A stretch of DNA of 64,000 bases, taken from positions 682,001-746,000 of the forward strand of contig JAYQKE010000015.1 in NCBI GenBank assembly GCA_038142525.1, in the 5' to 3' direction. Origin of the DNA: CAJQHK01 sp038142525. GTDB taxonomy: Bacteria; Pseudomonadota; Alphaproteobacteria; Rickettsiales; UBA1997. Shown here in pieces: positions 47,079 to 55,609 of this stretch (within the stretch, counting starts at the first letter, position 1; each line of letters starts with the position of its first letter). The notes under the pieces were generated by a model that worked only from the letters and a program-made list of their open reading frames with translations, was not told where the DNA came from and ran no database searches. Position numbers and translations under genes: made by a program.

Positions 47079-47960
47079 ATGCAAATATCCCTACCAGAAA
47101 AATCAATAGAATATCAATCCATAATAGAAAAGATAAAAGATATCATAATTAGCAAGGGTGGCAATAAATTATCTTCTGTTATTTTATTTGGTTCCTTTGC
47201 TAGAGGTGATTTTGTTTATGATAATTATGTTAAAAATGGCACTAGCTATAATTATTCTAGTGATATTGATATTTTAATTATTTTTAAAAATTCAAGATAT
47301 AGTTCTAGCATTAATTTAAAAAATGCTATTGAAAATGAAGTAGAAAGACAAAATCTTAATAAAAGACACGCTTTAAGCATAATAATAGAACCTCTAAAAA
47401 ATGTTAATAAATTGTCATAAGAGGGACATTTTTTCTTTAGTGACATTAAAAAAGAGGGTATTTTGCTTTATCAAGATCAAGATCAAAAATATCAATTGGC
47501 ACAGTCAAAAGAATTAAGCAATTTGGAAAAAAGAGCAGTAATGCAAAAGCATTTTGATATTTGGTTTAAAAATGGCGATGATTTTTTATTTAATGCCCTT
47601 AATTGTTTTGATTCTCAAAAAAATAAAAATGCGGCTTTTCAACTGCATCAGGCGGTAGAGCATTTTTTGGGATGTATTTTGTTGGTTTTTACCGATTATA
47701 AGCCAAAAACTCATAAATTAGACATTTTAATCAAACTTTGCGCTAGTCAAAATCATCAATTTCTAAATATCTTTCCAAGAGCTACAAAAGAAGAAATCAA
47801 TTGTTTTAATCTTTTAAATTCAGCCTATATTGACGCCAGATATGAAGAAGATTATCAAATAAATAAAGAACAATTAGAATATTTAATGGAGCAAGTTAAG
47901 GAATTAAAAATAATTACACAAAAGATTTGTGAAGATAAAATAAATTCTTTCAAAAAATAA
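47079..47960 (+). pseudogene. Nucleotidyltransferase (MNT) - HEPN protein with one in-frame TAA
   Basis: The first 113 codons form a minimal nucleotidyltransferase: SSVILFGSFARGDFVYDN (GS motif) and YSSDIDILIIFK (Asp pair). After NKLS there is TAA (47418-47420). The same frame continues EGHFFFSDIKKEGILLYQDQ and then a HEPN domain (ALNCFDSQKNKNAAFQLHQA; LLVFTDYKPKTHKLDILIKL; YIDARYEEDYQINKEQLEYL). Known MNT-HEPN fusion proteins contain this exact linker (FFSDIKKEGILLY), so the TAA interrupts a 293-aa fusion. The HEPN RNase motif R-x4-H is not obvious; YIDARYEEDY is the nearest. May instead be expressed as two proteins, the second from TTG 47463. Confidence 0.8.
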
Positions 47961-48364
47961 ACAATATCGCCAAATATCTTCCCGCTTTGCCAATTGTGAC
48001 TAATATTAAAAATAACCAAATATTAGTTCTAAATATTCCAGAAATGACAGTTAGAGGGTCGCCAATTATTGGAAGCCAAGAAAATAATAATGACCAAATT
48101 CCCCATTTTTGATAAATATTTGAATATTTTTTGATTTTATTTTTCTTAATTGGAAACCATTTTTTATCTTGAAATTTTATTACATAATAGCCGATAAACC
48201 AATTAATAACAGCGCCTAAGACATTTCCTGTTGTTGCTGTAATTAACAATAAAATTTTACTATAATTTTCAGTAGAACTTAATGTTGCTAAAATAATTTC
48301 TGATCCTGCTGGAAAAATTGTGGCAAACAATTAGGGAGGAGAAAAATAAAAATATTAGATCCAT
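47950..48364 (-). CDS. YqaA-type DedA/SNARE-associated membrane protein, one frameshift
   Basis: Starting from ATG 48364 (MDLIFLFFSSLI) and removing one T from GTTTGC (plus 48323-48327), the frame gives VATIFPAGSEIILATLSSTE, TATTGNVLGAVINWFIGYYV, LLFSWLPIIGDPLTVISGIF and GKAGRYLAILFI. This matches YqaA, including the GNxLG, WxPxxGD and GKxxRY blocks. Length 137 aa (E. coli YqaA 142). Without the correction the first membrane helix is lost. It overlaps the MNT-HEPN gene tail by 11 bases, convergently. Confidence 0.8.
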
Positions 48365-48514
48365 TTGAAATTTACTTGAATTTTATTTATAAAAACTACA
48401 GAATTATTGGTGGTCGGGAATGAGGCTTAATAAAATAGCTATTTAGTTAGTGAATATGTCTCTATGTAGGCTTTGCATAGTGGTAGCTCCCGGTTTTTTC
48501 TCCTCCTTTTCTTA
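48365..48514. other. 150-bp gap upstream of yqaA, downstream of argF
   Basis: AT-rich without an open frame. It contains CTCCCGG and CGGGAATGAGGC, a small G/C-rich patch unlike the neighbourhood, around 48413-48495. No tRNA or clear hairpin terminator was recognised. It may hold the yqaA promoter. Confidence 0.35.
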
Positions 48515-49426
48515 CTATAAATCTTCTGATAGAAATAATAAAATTGCTTTTTGAATGTGAAGTCTATTTTCAGCTTCTTGAAATATAATAGAATTCTTGC
48601 CATCTATAACTTTTGCTGTAACCTCCATTTCTCTAAAAGCTGGTAGACAATGAGTAAAAATGGCATTTTTATTAGCAATATTCATTAAATCTTCATTAAT
48701 TTGAAAAGGTTTAAATAATTCCTTTTTTTTCTGATCATCTTCACATTCTTGACCCATTGAAAACCAGCAATCAGTAATTAAGACATCTGCATGTTTTGCG
48801 GCATCTTGGGCATTTTCAAAAATATTAATTTTTGCTCCTTCTTTTTTAGCTTTTGCTATTTCATTATTGCTAAAATCAAATTCTTTGGGGATGGCGATAT
48901 TTAATTGATATTTTAATTTTAAAGCTCCATGAATATAGGAATTAAGGACATTATTAGCATCTCCAAACCATGATAATGTTTTTGTTGCAATATCCTTCTT
49001 AAATCTTTCCTCAATTGCCATAATACTAGCCATTATTTGACAAGGATGGCTAAAATCTGTTAAAGCATTAATTATTGGCTTTGAGGAATATTGGCACATT
49101 TTGGTTAGAAGATCATGTTCATGGCGCTGAATCATAATAAAATTAACATAATTGGATAAAACGCGCGCTGTATCAGAGACTTCCTCCCCTTTTCCAAGCT
49201 GCATATCATTATGATTCATAACAATAGCATTGCCTCCCAATTGATTTATGGCCACCTCAAAAGAAACTCTTGTTCTGGTTGAGTTTTTTGCAAAAATCAT
49301 GGCTAAATTTTTGCCATGTAATTTATTTTGATATTTGGCAGGATTATTTTTAACATCCTTTGCTAAATTTAGAATTGATCTTAATTCTTCTGTTGAAAAT
49401 AGGTCTAAATCGATAAAATGTTTCAT
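48515..49426 (-). CDS. argF: Ornithine carbamoyltransferase
   Basis: Arginine synthesis (or the reverse, catabolic direction). 303 aa. Carbamoyl-phosphate motif STRTRVSFEVAINQLGGNA, HPCQIMASIMAIEE, WFGDANNVLNSYIHGAL, and the ornithine-binding HCLPAFREMEVTA. The SMG-loop equivalent is SMGQECEDD. It overlaps aroK by four bases. Rare in Rickettsiales. Intact. Confidence 0.95.
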   Translation of the reverse strand: MKHFIDLDLFSTEELRSILNLAKDVKNNPAKYQNKLHGKNLAMIFAKNSTRTRVSFEVAINQLGGNAIVMNHNDMQLGKGEEVSDTARVLSNYVNFIMIQRHEHDLLTKMCQYSSKPIINALTDFSHPCQIMASIMAIEERFKKDIATKTLSWFGDANNVLNSYIHGALKLKYQLNIAIPKEFDFSNNEIAKAKKEGAKINIFENAQDAAKHADVLITDCWFSMGQECEDDQKKKELFKPFQINEDLMNIANKNAIFTHCLPAFREMEVTAKVIDGKNSIIFQEAENRLHIQKAILLFLSEDL

Positions 49427-49968
49427 TTTAATTTTAGTTTTTTGATTATGTCATCTATTGTTTTTTTACAATCATTGATATTAGTGTCAATTTTAATATC
49501 TGCTTCTTCATAGATTTTTTTTCTTTCTGATAGTAATTCTGATAAAAATTTTCTCTTATTTTTATTTTTTAAAGCTGGTCTGTGAGTAGAATTTTTGGTT
49601 CTAGCAATTAATGTTTCAATATTGGCATCTAGCCAAATTATGATAGAATTTTGATGTAGAATTTTTCTGGTATCTTTATCCATAAAAGCCCCGCCACCAA
49701 GAGAAATAACCATTTTTTCTTTCCTTTGGATTAAATTTGCGATAATGTTTTTTTCTATTTTACGAAAATATTTTTCACCATCTTGAGTAAAAATTTCGAC
49801 AATTGATTTTTTAGTAAAATCAATTATTTCTGCATCTGAGTCAAAATAATAATAATCTAAGATTTCTGCTAATTTTTTGCCTATAGTCGTTTTGCCAACT
49901 CCCATCATTCCTATGAGACAAATAATTCTTTTATTTTGAAAAATATTATTATTATTTTCGAAATTCAC
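49423..49968 (-). CDS. aroK: Shikimate kinase
   Basis: Fifth step of the shikimate pathway, upstream of TyrA. 181 aa. Walker A GMMGVGKTTIGKKLAE, shikimate-binding YYFDSDAEI and EKYFRKIEKNII, VISLGGGAFMD, and the LID-region RTKNSTHRPAL. Intact. ATG 49968 with argF immediately downstream. Confidence 0.94.
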   Translation of the reverse strand: MNFENNNNIFQNKRIICLIGMMGVGKTTIGKKLAEILDYYYFDSDAEIIDFTKKSIVEIFTQDGEKYFRKIEKNIIANLIQRKEKMVISLGGGAFMDKDTRKILHQNSIIIWLDANIETLIARTKNSTHRPALKNKNKRKFLSELLSERKKIYEEADIKIDTNINDCKKTIDDIIKKLKLK

Positions 49969-50044
49969 TTGAAAATATTAAAATTTACATTACAATACAG
50001 CGAATATAGTACCTATATTTTATTAATTAATCAACTTTGAATTT

Positions 50045-50761
50045 ATGTCTAGTAATTACAAAACATCTTCATTTTCCAAAGTCAATAATTTAAGTTTTGA
50101 TGTCGGGCTGAGATCTTATATGCAAAGAGTTTATGCTTTTATGTCCATGGCTTTATTTCTTACTGCTGCCGTGTCTTTTTTTGCATCACAAAGTTCCGAA
50201 TTAATGAGGACAATACATTTTACGCCTTTAAGATGGCTAGTAATGTTTGCACCACTTGGTTTTGTTATATTTTTTGGTGTTAAAATTAATTCCATGTCAT
50301 CAAATGCTGCAAAAAATTGTTTGTGGGGCTTTTCCGCTCTTATGGGTCTTAGTTTGTCTTATATATTTCTTGCTTATACTGGCATTTCTATTATTAGAAT
50401 CTTTTTGATTTCTGCCTGTATGTTTGGTGCAACTAGCTTTTATGGCTATGTTACTAAAAAGGATTTAACTAGTTTTGGTTCTTTTTTAATTATGGGTTTG
50501 ATTGGTATTATTATTGCTTCAATTGTTAATATTTTTATGCAAAGTAGTGCTTTGGAATTTGCCATTTCAGTTATTGGTGTATTTGTTTTTCTTGGTCTTG
50601 TCGCTTATGATACGCAGAGAGCTAAAAATATGTATTATCAAGTAGCTTCAGCTGATTCTGCAACTATCCAGAAGTCAGCAATTATGAATGCTTTGAGCTT
50701 ATATATGGATTTCATTAATTTATTTTTAATGTTATTAAGGCTTTTTGGTGAAAGAAGATAG
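50045..50761 (+). CDS. Bax inhibitor-1/YccA family membrane protein
   Basis: 238 aa with seven hydrophobic helices. LRSYMQRVYAFMSMALFLTA is the family N-terminal block. ATSFYGYVTKKDLTSFGSFL and VAYDTQRAKNMYY are diagnostic, the latter with the di-aspartyl-type Asp. C-terminus NLFLMLLRLFGERR is typical. The proteins modulate membrane protein quality control or calcium leak. Intact. It is followed after 17 bases by tRNA-Cys. Confidence 0.94.
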   Translation: MSSNYKTSSFSKVNNLSFDVGLRSYMQRVYAFMSMALFLTAAVSFFASQSSELMRTIHFTPLRWLVMFAPLGFVIFFGVKINSMSSNAAKNCLWGFSALMGLSLSYIFLAYTGISIIRIFLISACMFGATSFYGYVTKKDLTSFGSFLIMGLIGIIIASIVNIFMQSSALEFAISVIGVFVFLGLVAYDTQRAKNMYYQVASADSATIQKSAIMNALSLYMDFINLFLMLLRLFGERR

Positions 50762-50778
50762 TCTGTCAGTTTAAATTT

Positions 50779-50852
50779 GGCTGAGTAGCAAAGTGGTAAT
50801 GCAGGGGCCTGCAAAGCCTTCATCGTCGGTTCGATTCCGACCTCGGCCTCCA
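50779..50852 (+). tRNA. tRNA-Cys (anticodon GCA)
   Basis: GGCTGAGTAGCAAAGTGG, anticodon loop CTGCAAA (GCA), T arm GTCGGTTCGATTCCGAC, acceptor CTCGGCC, then discriminator T and encoded CCA. U73 is the normal identity element for Cys. This is the tRNA that would decode the UGC codons at most of the frame-disruption sites. Confidence 0.96.
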
Positions 50853-50865
50853 ATTTTGTTTTTAA

Positions 50866-50991
50866 ATGAAAAAATATAGTTCGCTGAAATCAGCAAAAAA
50901 TAGAGATAAAAATTGTAAGTTAGTTCGTAGAAAGGGTAAATTATACGTAATTAACAAATTGAAGCCTAGATTTAAGGCTTATCAAGGTTAG
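50866..50991 (+). CDS. rpmJ: Ribosomal protein L36, zinc-ligand-poor form
   Basis: 41 aa from ATG 50866: MKKYSSLKSAKNRDKNCKLV then RRKGKLYVINKLKPRFKAYQ and G. The KxRD-xxCKxVRRxGxxYVINK pattern is that of alphaproteobacterial L36. Only one of the usual four zinc ligands (a Cys) remains. It lies between tRNA-Cys and hemC. Too short for ordinary gene callers but certain. Confidence 0.95.
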   Translation: MKKYSSLKSAKNRDKNCKLVRRKGKLYVINKLKPRFKAYQG

Positions 50992-51008
50992 TATTTGTAA
51001 GATTGCCG

Positions 51009-51941
51009 ATGGAGAGATTGAAGAAGATTACAATCGGTAGTCGATCTAGTAAGTTGTCACTCATTCAGTCTGATATTGTCAGAGATCTGATTTTGAATCA
51101 CAATTCCGATTATAGGGATAATTCCTCTTTTATAGAAGTTAGAAGCTTTACTACTAAGGCTGATAAGGTAATTGATAGGGCCTTATCTGAAATTGGTGGA
51201 AAAGGTCTTTTTACGAGTGAAATTGAAAATTCTTTAATTAATTCCAAAATTGATATTGCTGTTCACTCTATGAAAGATATGGCTACTATTTCTGATGAAA
51301 ATCTTTCAATAGAAGCTATTTTAAAAAGAGAAGATGTTAGAGATGTTTTTATTTCTAATAAATATTCTTCATTAGAGGATTTACCTAAAAATGCCATTAT
51401 TGGAACCTCTTCCCTTCGTAGAAAAGCCTTATTATTAAGGATTAGACCTGATCTTCAAATTGTTAATTTTCGTGGTAATCTTTTAACTCGATTATCGAAA
51501 TTGGATCGTGGTGATGTTGATGCCACTATTTTATCTTATGCTGGCTTAAAAAGACTTGGTTTAGAAAATAGAGTGACTCAGATTTTTTCAATTGAGGAAT
51601 TTTTACCAGCACCAGCGCAAGGAGTCATTGCTATTCAAACAAGGAAAGAAGATAATTTTGTTAAATTATTACTAACAAAATTTAATGATCAAAAAGCCAG
51701 AATGGAAGTTGATGCTGAAAGGCTGTTTTTAAGGCTTTTGGATGGTTCTTGTAAAACACCAATTGCCGCTCTTTGTAGAATTAATAATGAGAAAGTAGAT
51801 TTTAAGGGCTTGATTGCAACTCTTGATGGTAGCAAAATATTTGAATTAAATTTTTCTAGTAAAATTGATGATTATTTGGATATTATTACTAAAAAAACTT
51901 TAGCTATTAAAGAAGAATATGACAATTATCATAGGAATTAG
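51009..51941 (+). CDS. hemC: Porphobilinogen deaminase (hydroxymethylbilane synthase)
   Basis: Haem pathway. KITIGSRSSKLSLIQSDIV, IDIAVHSMKDMAT (substrate Asp in the family motif), IIGTSSLRRKALLL, VNFRGNLLTRLSKL, and the dipyrromethane-cofactor Cys in LLDGSCKTPIAA. ATG 51009 is preferred; TTG 51003 would add two residues. About 310 aa. It overlaps coaE by 23 bases. Intact. Confidence 0.95.
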   Translation: MERLKKITIGSRSSKLSLIQSDIVRDLILNHNSDYRDNSSFIEVRSFTTKADKVIDRALSEIGGKGLFTSEIENSLINSKIDIAVHSMKDMATISDENLSIEAILKREDVRDVFISNKYSSLEDLPKNAIIGTSSLRRKALLLRIRPDLQIVNFRGNLLTRLSKLDRGDVDATILSYAGLKRLGLENRVTQIFSIEEFLPAPAQGVIAIQTRKEDNFVKLLLTKFNDQKARMEVDAERLFLRLLDGSCKTPIAALCRINNEKVDFKGLIATLDGSKIFELNFSSKIDDYLDIITKKTLAIKEEYDNYHRN

Positions 51942-52545
51942 CGGAGGCGTTGCTTCTGGAAAAAATTTTGTTTCTGATTGTTTCTTAGAATTTGGCGCTA
52001 AAATTTTTGATGCTGATGCACAGGTGGCAAAATTATTTTCTGATGATCAAAATTTTCAAGAAATTATTAAAAAAACTTTCCCTTTCTGTATTTCAAATAA
52101 TAAAATTGATAAGGATTTAATTGCTAAAAAAGTTTTTAATAATAAATCTAATTTAGTCTTATTAGAGGAAATTATTCACCCCATTATCAATAAAAAAATG
52201 GATGAATTTATTGAAAATTGCAAATCTAATAATATTGAGATAGCTTTACTCAATGTTCCTTTATTATTTGATAAAAAATCTTATAAAAAGTGTGATATTG
52301 CAATTTTAATTATCTCCAATATAAATTTTAGAAAAGAGAGATTTATTAAAAGACAGCAAGATAAAAATTCTAAAATTTCTGAATCTATTTTGTTAGAAAG
52401 ATTTGATGAAATTATCTCAAATCAAAAATCTGATCAAGAAAAAGAAAAACTTGCAGATGCTGTAATTTATAATAATTCTGATCAAGAAAATATTATTTCA
52501 CAAATAAAATTAATTTTAAAAAAATATGAAGATAATAATTGCTAA
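51919..52545 (+). CDS. coaE: Dephospho-CoA kinase
   Basis: Last step of coenzyme A synthesis. 208 aa. The P-loop is slightly unusual: GISGGVASGKNFVSD, with Asn following the Lys where Ser/Thr is normal. GAKIFDADAQVAKL (catalytic Asp) and ALLNVPLLFDKK, FIKRQQDKN (LID Arg) follow. Overlaps tpiA by 20 bases. The S/T to N change in the Walker A motif is odd; whether it lowers activity cannot be told here. Confidence 0.92.
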   Translation: MTIIIGISGGVASGKNFVSDCFLEFGAKIFDADAQVAKLFSDDQNFQEIIKKTFPFCISNNKIDKDLIAKKVFNNKSNLVLLEEIIHPIINKKMDEFIENCKSNNIEIALLNVPLLFDKKSYKKCDIAILIISNINFRKERFIKRQQDKNSKISESILLERFDEIISNQKSDQEKEKLADAVIYNNSDQENIISQIKLILKKYEDNNC

Positions 52546-53335
52546 TTGGAAGATGAATAATTCCTTTGAATATGCTGAATATTGGATCGAGAAAGTTAGT
52601 AATCATATTAGTAATAAATATAAAATTATTTTAGCTCCTCCTGCCATTATGATTGACCATATTGATGAATCTTTACTTAATATGGAGTTAGAAAAAATGG
52701 AGAAAATGAACCAAAATATTGAAGATTTAACCGAAGCAGAGATTGAGAAAATGGCTTCTAATATGCGTGATATTTCAATTGCTGGTCAAGATTGTCATTA
52801 TCAGGAAAATGGTGCCTTTACTGGCGATATTAGTGCTAAAATTTCGCTTGAGGCTGGCTGTGAATATGTTATTATTGGTCATTCTGAAAGAAGATCTTAT
52901 CATTTTGAAAGTGATAAGGTGATATTGGCTAAGTTAAAATCGGCATTATCATCTGGTTTAAAACCTATTTTATGTATTGGTGAAAATGAGGAGGTTAGGG
53001 AAAATGTGGCCCATATTGAATTTGTTAAGAATCAATTAGAAAATAATATTCCAAAAAATTTAGAAATTGAGAATCTAATAATTGCTTATGAGCCAATTTG
53101 GTCAATTGGCACTGGTAAGGTTCCAACTTCTGATGAAATTGCTGAAATTGCTAGATATATCAAAAATCACATGGATGATAATTTTTCCAATGTAAAAAAA
53201 TATCAAATTCTTTATGGTGGTTCAGTTAAAGCTGAGAATACTAAGATTGCTGATATTGAAAATATTGCTGGATTTTTGGTTGGTGGCGCTAGTATTAAAG
53301 CTGAAGATTTTATTGAGATTTTAGAGAAGATATAG
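52526..53335 (+). CDS. tpiA: Triosephosphate isomerase with an inserted helical segment
   Basis: 269 aa; the usual length is about 250. Catalytic residues are in place: IIANWKMN (Asn/Lys), YVIIGHSERRSYH (His), IAYEPIWSIGTGKVPT (Glu and loop 6), YGGSVKAEN and FLVGGASIK. Between APPAIMIDHI and ISIAGQDCHYQENGAF there is an extra Met/Glu/Lys-rich stretch of about 25 residues (ELEKMEKMNQNIEDLTEAEI), which would extend the loop after strand 2. Intact frame. Confidence 0.95.
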   Translation: MKIIIANWKMNNSFEYAEYWIEKVSNHISNKYKIILAPPAIMIDHIDESLLNMELEKMEKMNQNIEDLTEAEIEKMASNMRDISIAGQDCHYQENGAFTGDISAKISLEAGCEYVIIGHSERRSYHFESDKVILAKLKSALSSGLKPILCIGENEEVRENVAHIEFVKNQLENNIPKNLEIENLIIAYEPIWSIGTGKVPTSDEIAEIARYIKNHMDDNFSNVKKYQILYGGSVKAENTKIADIENIAGFLVGGASIKAEDFIEILEKI

Positions 53336-53371
53336 AAATTTTAACATAGTGAGACAACTAAATTAACAATT

Positions 53372-54136
53372 TTATTGCCCTCTATCATGTTCTCCTTCAG
53401 CTTGACATCCACTTGCTTGGGCTTTGGTTGTAGATGGCTTAGGAGGAAGAGCTAAGTTTTCTTGTAATATAACTAGATCCTGGCCTATATATAGCCTGGA
53501 TCTAATATCAGTTAGTGGGTTATTAGTCAAATCTAAATGCATTAAAGACACAAGACCTTCAATTGATCCTGGCAGACTTTTTAGTTGGTTATTAGTCAAA
53601 TCTAAATGCATTAAATACACAAGACCTTCAATTGATCCTGGCAGACTTTTTAGTTGGTTATGAGCCAAACTTAAATACCCTAAATTCCTAAGATTTTCAA
53701 TTTCTTCTGGCAGACTTTTTAGTTGGTTCCTAGCTAAATTTAAATACCCTAAATTCCTAAGTTTTCCAATTGATTTTGGTAGCTCTTTAATGCCAAGACC
53801 ATTTAAGTCAAGTACATTGATAGTTTCTAGATCTTTTTCTTCATCCCCTGGCAATAATCTCCGTCTAATAATATTCTTTTGCTCTTCAGTTAAATGAGGA
53901 TTGTTATATATTATGTCATTTGCTATTTTTTTTGGAGATGGGGACTTTTTAACTATGGTCAAAGATACATCTTCTGCTATTAGATTGTCAGGGATGTCGT
54001 CGTTAATATCGTAATATGTGTCATCTTTTACAATCCATGAATTATTATGATACATATATTCTTTTAATTGTCCTATGTCATCTATATTCTCAGTTATTGC
54101 TCCTCCCGAAATTGTTGTTAGTGTAATATTTGGCAT
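53372..54136 (-). CDS. Leucine-rich repeat protein, 254 aa
   Basis: An N-terminal domain of about 60 residues (MPNITLTTISGGAITENIDD; DTYYDINDDIPDNLIAEDVS) precedes a helical linker and five LRRs of 23 residues (GYLNLARNQLKSLPEEIENL and SIEGLVYLMHLDLTNNQLKS). The consensus LxxLxLxxNxLxxLPxxI resembles the bacterial effector/plant-type LRR. The C-terminus (TKAQASGCQAEGEHDRGQ) is polar. No signal peptide. Rickettsiales LRR proteins are often secreted, but that is inference here. Two units are almost identical at DNA level. It is bordered downstream by tpiA (convergent) and upstream by IS630. Confidence 0.8.
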   Translation of the reverse strand: MPNITLTTISGGAITENIDDIGQLKEYMYHNNSWIVKDDTYYDINDDIPDNLIAEDVSLTIVKKSPSPKKIANDIIYNNPHLTEEQKNIIRRRLLPGDEEKDLETINVLDLNGLGIKELPKSIGKLRNLGYLNLARNQLKSLPEEIENLRNLGYLSLAHNQLKSLPGSIEGLVYLMHLDLTNNQLKSLPGSIEGLVSLMHLDLTNNPLTDIRSRLYIGQDLVILQENLALPPKPSTTKAQASGCQAEGEHDRGQ

Positions 54137-54228
54137 GTTTTAATATTTTTCATTTTCTAAAGAAATTGATATTCTTCTTCTATAAATATGTTAATGTTTT
54201 TTATTAAATTAGTCTATTTTAAGAAATC

Positions 54229-55376
54229 TATTACCCCTTTCATAAATTAGTAGACTTTTAGAATTTAAGCTCTTATAATATTGTGTATGGAAATACAAAA
54301 TATTAGGAATTTATCTCAGGAGTCAAAAATGTTAATCAGAAAACAAGCCGTTGCTTGTATTGTTGAAAAGAAAATGAGTTGGAAGGAAGTAATGGAAATA
54401 TTTTCTATTGGCAGGTCATCCCTTGGAAAGTGGTTAAAAGAATATAGATTACATGGTGAAGATGGATTAAACATTAAAAATAAAGTTGGCAGACCTCCTC
54501 AAACCATCTCCAAGCTCAAGCCATGTCAATGTGCTAATATTGTTAGAATAATAACTGATAATAATCCTCAACAGTTAAAATTTCCTTTTGCTTTATGGAC
54601 TATAAATGCTGTTAAAGAATTAATTAGAACTAAATTTGATATTAACCTATCAGTTCCAACAATAAGCCGTTATTTAAAGAAATGGGGATTCACTCCACAA
54701 AGACCATTAACCAAAGCGTTTAACAAAGACCCAAAAAGAGTAACTAAATTTTTACAAGAAGATTACCCTTTAATTAAAAATAAATGTAAAAAAGAAAAAG
54801 GAGAAATTCATTTTCTTGATGAGATGGGAATAAATAACAATAGCCACTCTTTTCTTAGAGGATATGGAATAAAAGGAAATAAAGAATATCAGCCAGTCTT
54901 AACAAAATCAGTTAAAAGAGTAAGTACAAATATGGTTTCAACAATCAATAATAATGGTCATTTCAGATTTATGGTCTATGAAGAAAATATGAATATTGAA
55001 ATATTTCTTAAATTTCTTAGACAATTAATTAAAAACCAAGATAAGAAAATATTCTTAATATTAGATAATCTAAGAGTTCATCATGCTAAAAAAGTAAAAG
55101 AATGGCAACAAAAACATAAAGATAAAATAGAGTTCTATTTTCTTCCAGCATATTTCACCTGAATTAAATCCAGATGAATTGGTTAATCAAGATGTTAAGG
55201 CAAATGCAGTAAAACATAGGTTAATTCATACAAAAGAAGAATTAAATAAAATAGTCAGATCATATTTATATTCTCTACAGAGAGATAAGCAAAAAATAAG
55301 AAATTTTTTCAAAAAGAAAAGTGTTAGATATGCCAAAATTAGCCTAAAAGTCTACTAATTTATGAAAGGGGTAATA
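54229..55376 (+). mobile_element. IS630-family insertion sequence with 33-bp perfect terminal repeats
   Basis: The sequence at 54228-54260 (CTATTACCCCTTTCATAAAT then TAGTAGACTTTTA) is the exact reverse complement of 55345-55377. TA dinucleotides at both outer edges fit the TA target duplication of the IS630/Tc1 group. It encloses a single transposase gene with one frame break. Lies between the LRR gene and metX. Confidence 0.92.
54287..55358 (+). CDS. IS630-family transposase, one frameshift
   Basis: N-terminal helix-turn-helix (SWKEVMEIFSIGRSSLGKWL; KNKVGRPPQ) and DDE core: IHFLDEMGINNN (first Asp), KIFLILDNLRVHHAKKV (second Asp), then AYFT and stop. One surplus T in TATTTCACC (55151-55158) is responsible; removal gives AYSPELNPDELVNQDVKANA with the final acidic residue (NPDE), ending LKVY at 55358 inside the right terminal repeat. 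About 356 aa restored. ATG 54287 chosen over an upstream TTG. Confidence 0.88.
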
Positions 55377-55377
55377 G

Positions 55378-55609
55378 GTTGAAATACTTTTACCATTGCT
55401 TTTCTGTTAATTTTTGCCTAAATTCAATGATTTTTTAGCCAAATATAGACATATTGCACCAAAAAATCAAAAGAAAAAGATTTCGGACAGTACCTTTAAA
55501 ATGAATTTTGGCATAACTCATTGAACTTAATTAATTATTAATTAAAATTTTACGATAATAAGGAACTCCCTGAGAAACCAAGATACTCACTAAAATAATT
55601 AAAAACCTA
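55378..55609. other. Gap upstream of metX with a mobile-element remnant
   Basis: The first 125 bases contain CAAATATAGACATATTGCAC and TTTCGGACAGTAC, resembling in reverse complement the interior of the 170-bp MITE (TGCAATATGGACATATTG) and the repeat fragment at 15725-15760. The remaining stretch has ATTAATTATTAATTAAAATT and leads to the metX start. No SAM-riboswitch fold was recognised. Confidence 0.5.

Noticed and set aside
48365..48514. Small RNA gene (SRP RNA or similar) in the G/C-patchy gap
   Set aside because: The conserved SRP tetraloop region (GGAAG...AGCAG-type) is not present and no extended fold was evident.
55500..55609. SAM riboswitch upstream of metX, or upstream of metE
   Set aside because: I searched by eye for the conserved SAM-II and SAM/SAH core patterns and did not find them. 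A covariance-model search would settle it.
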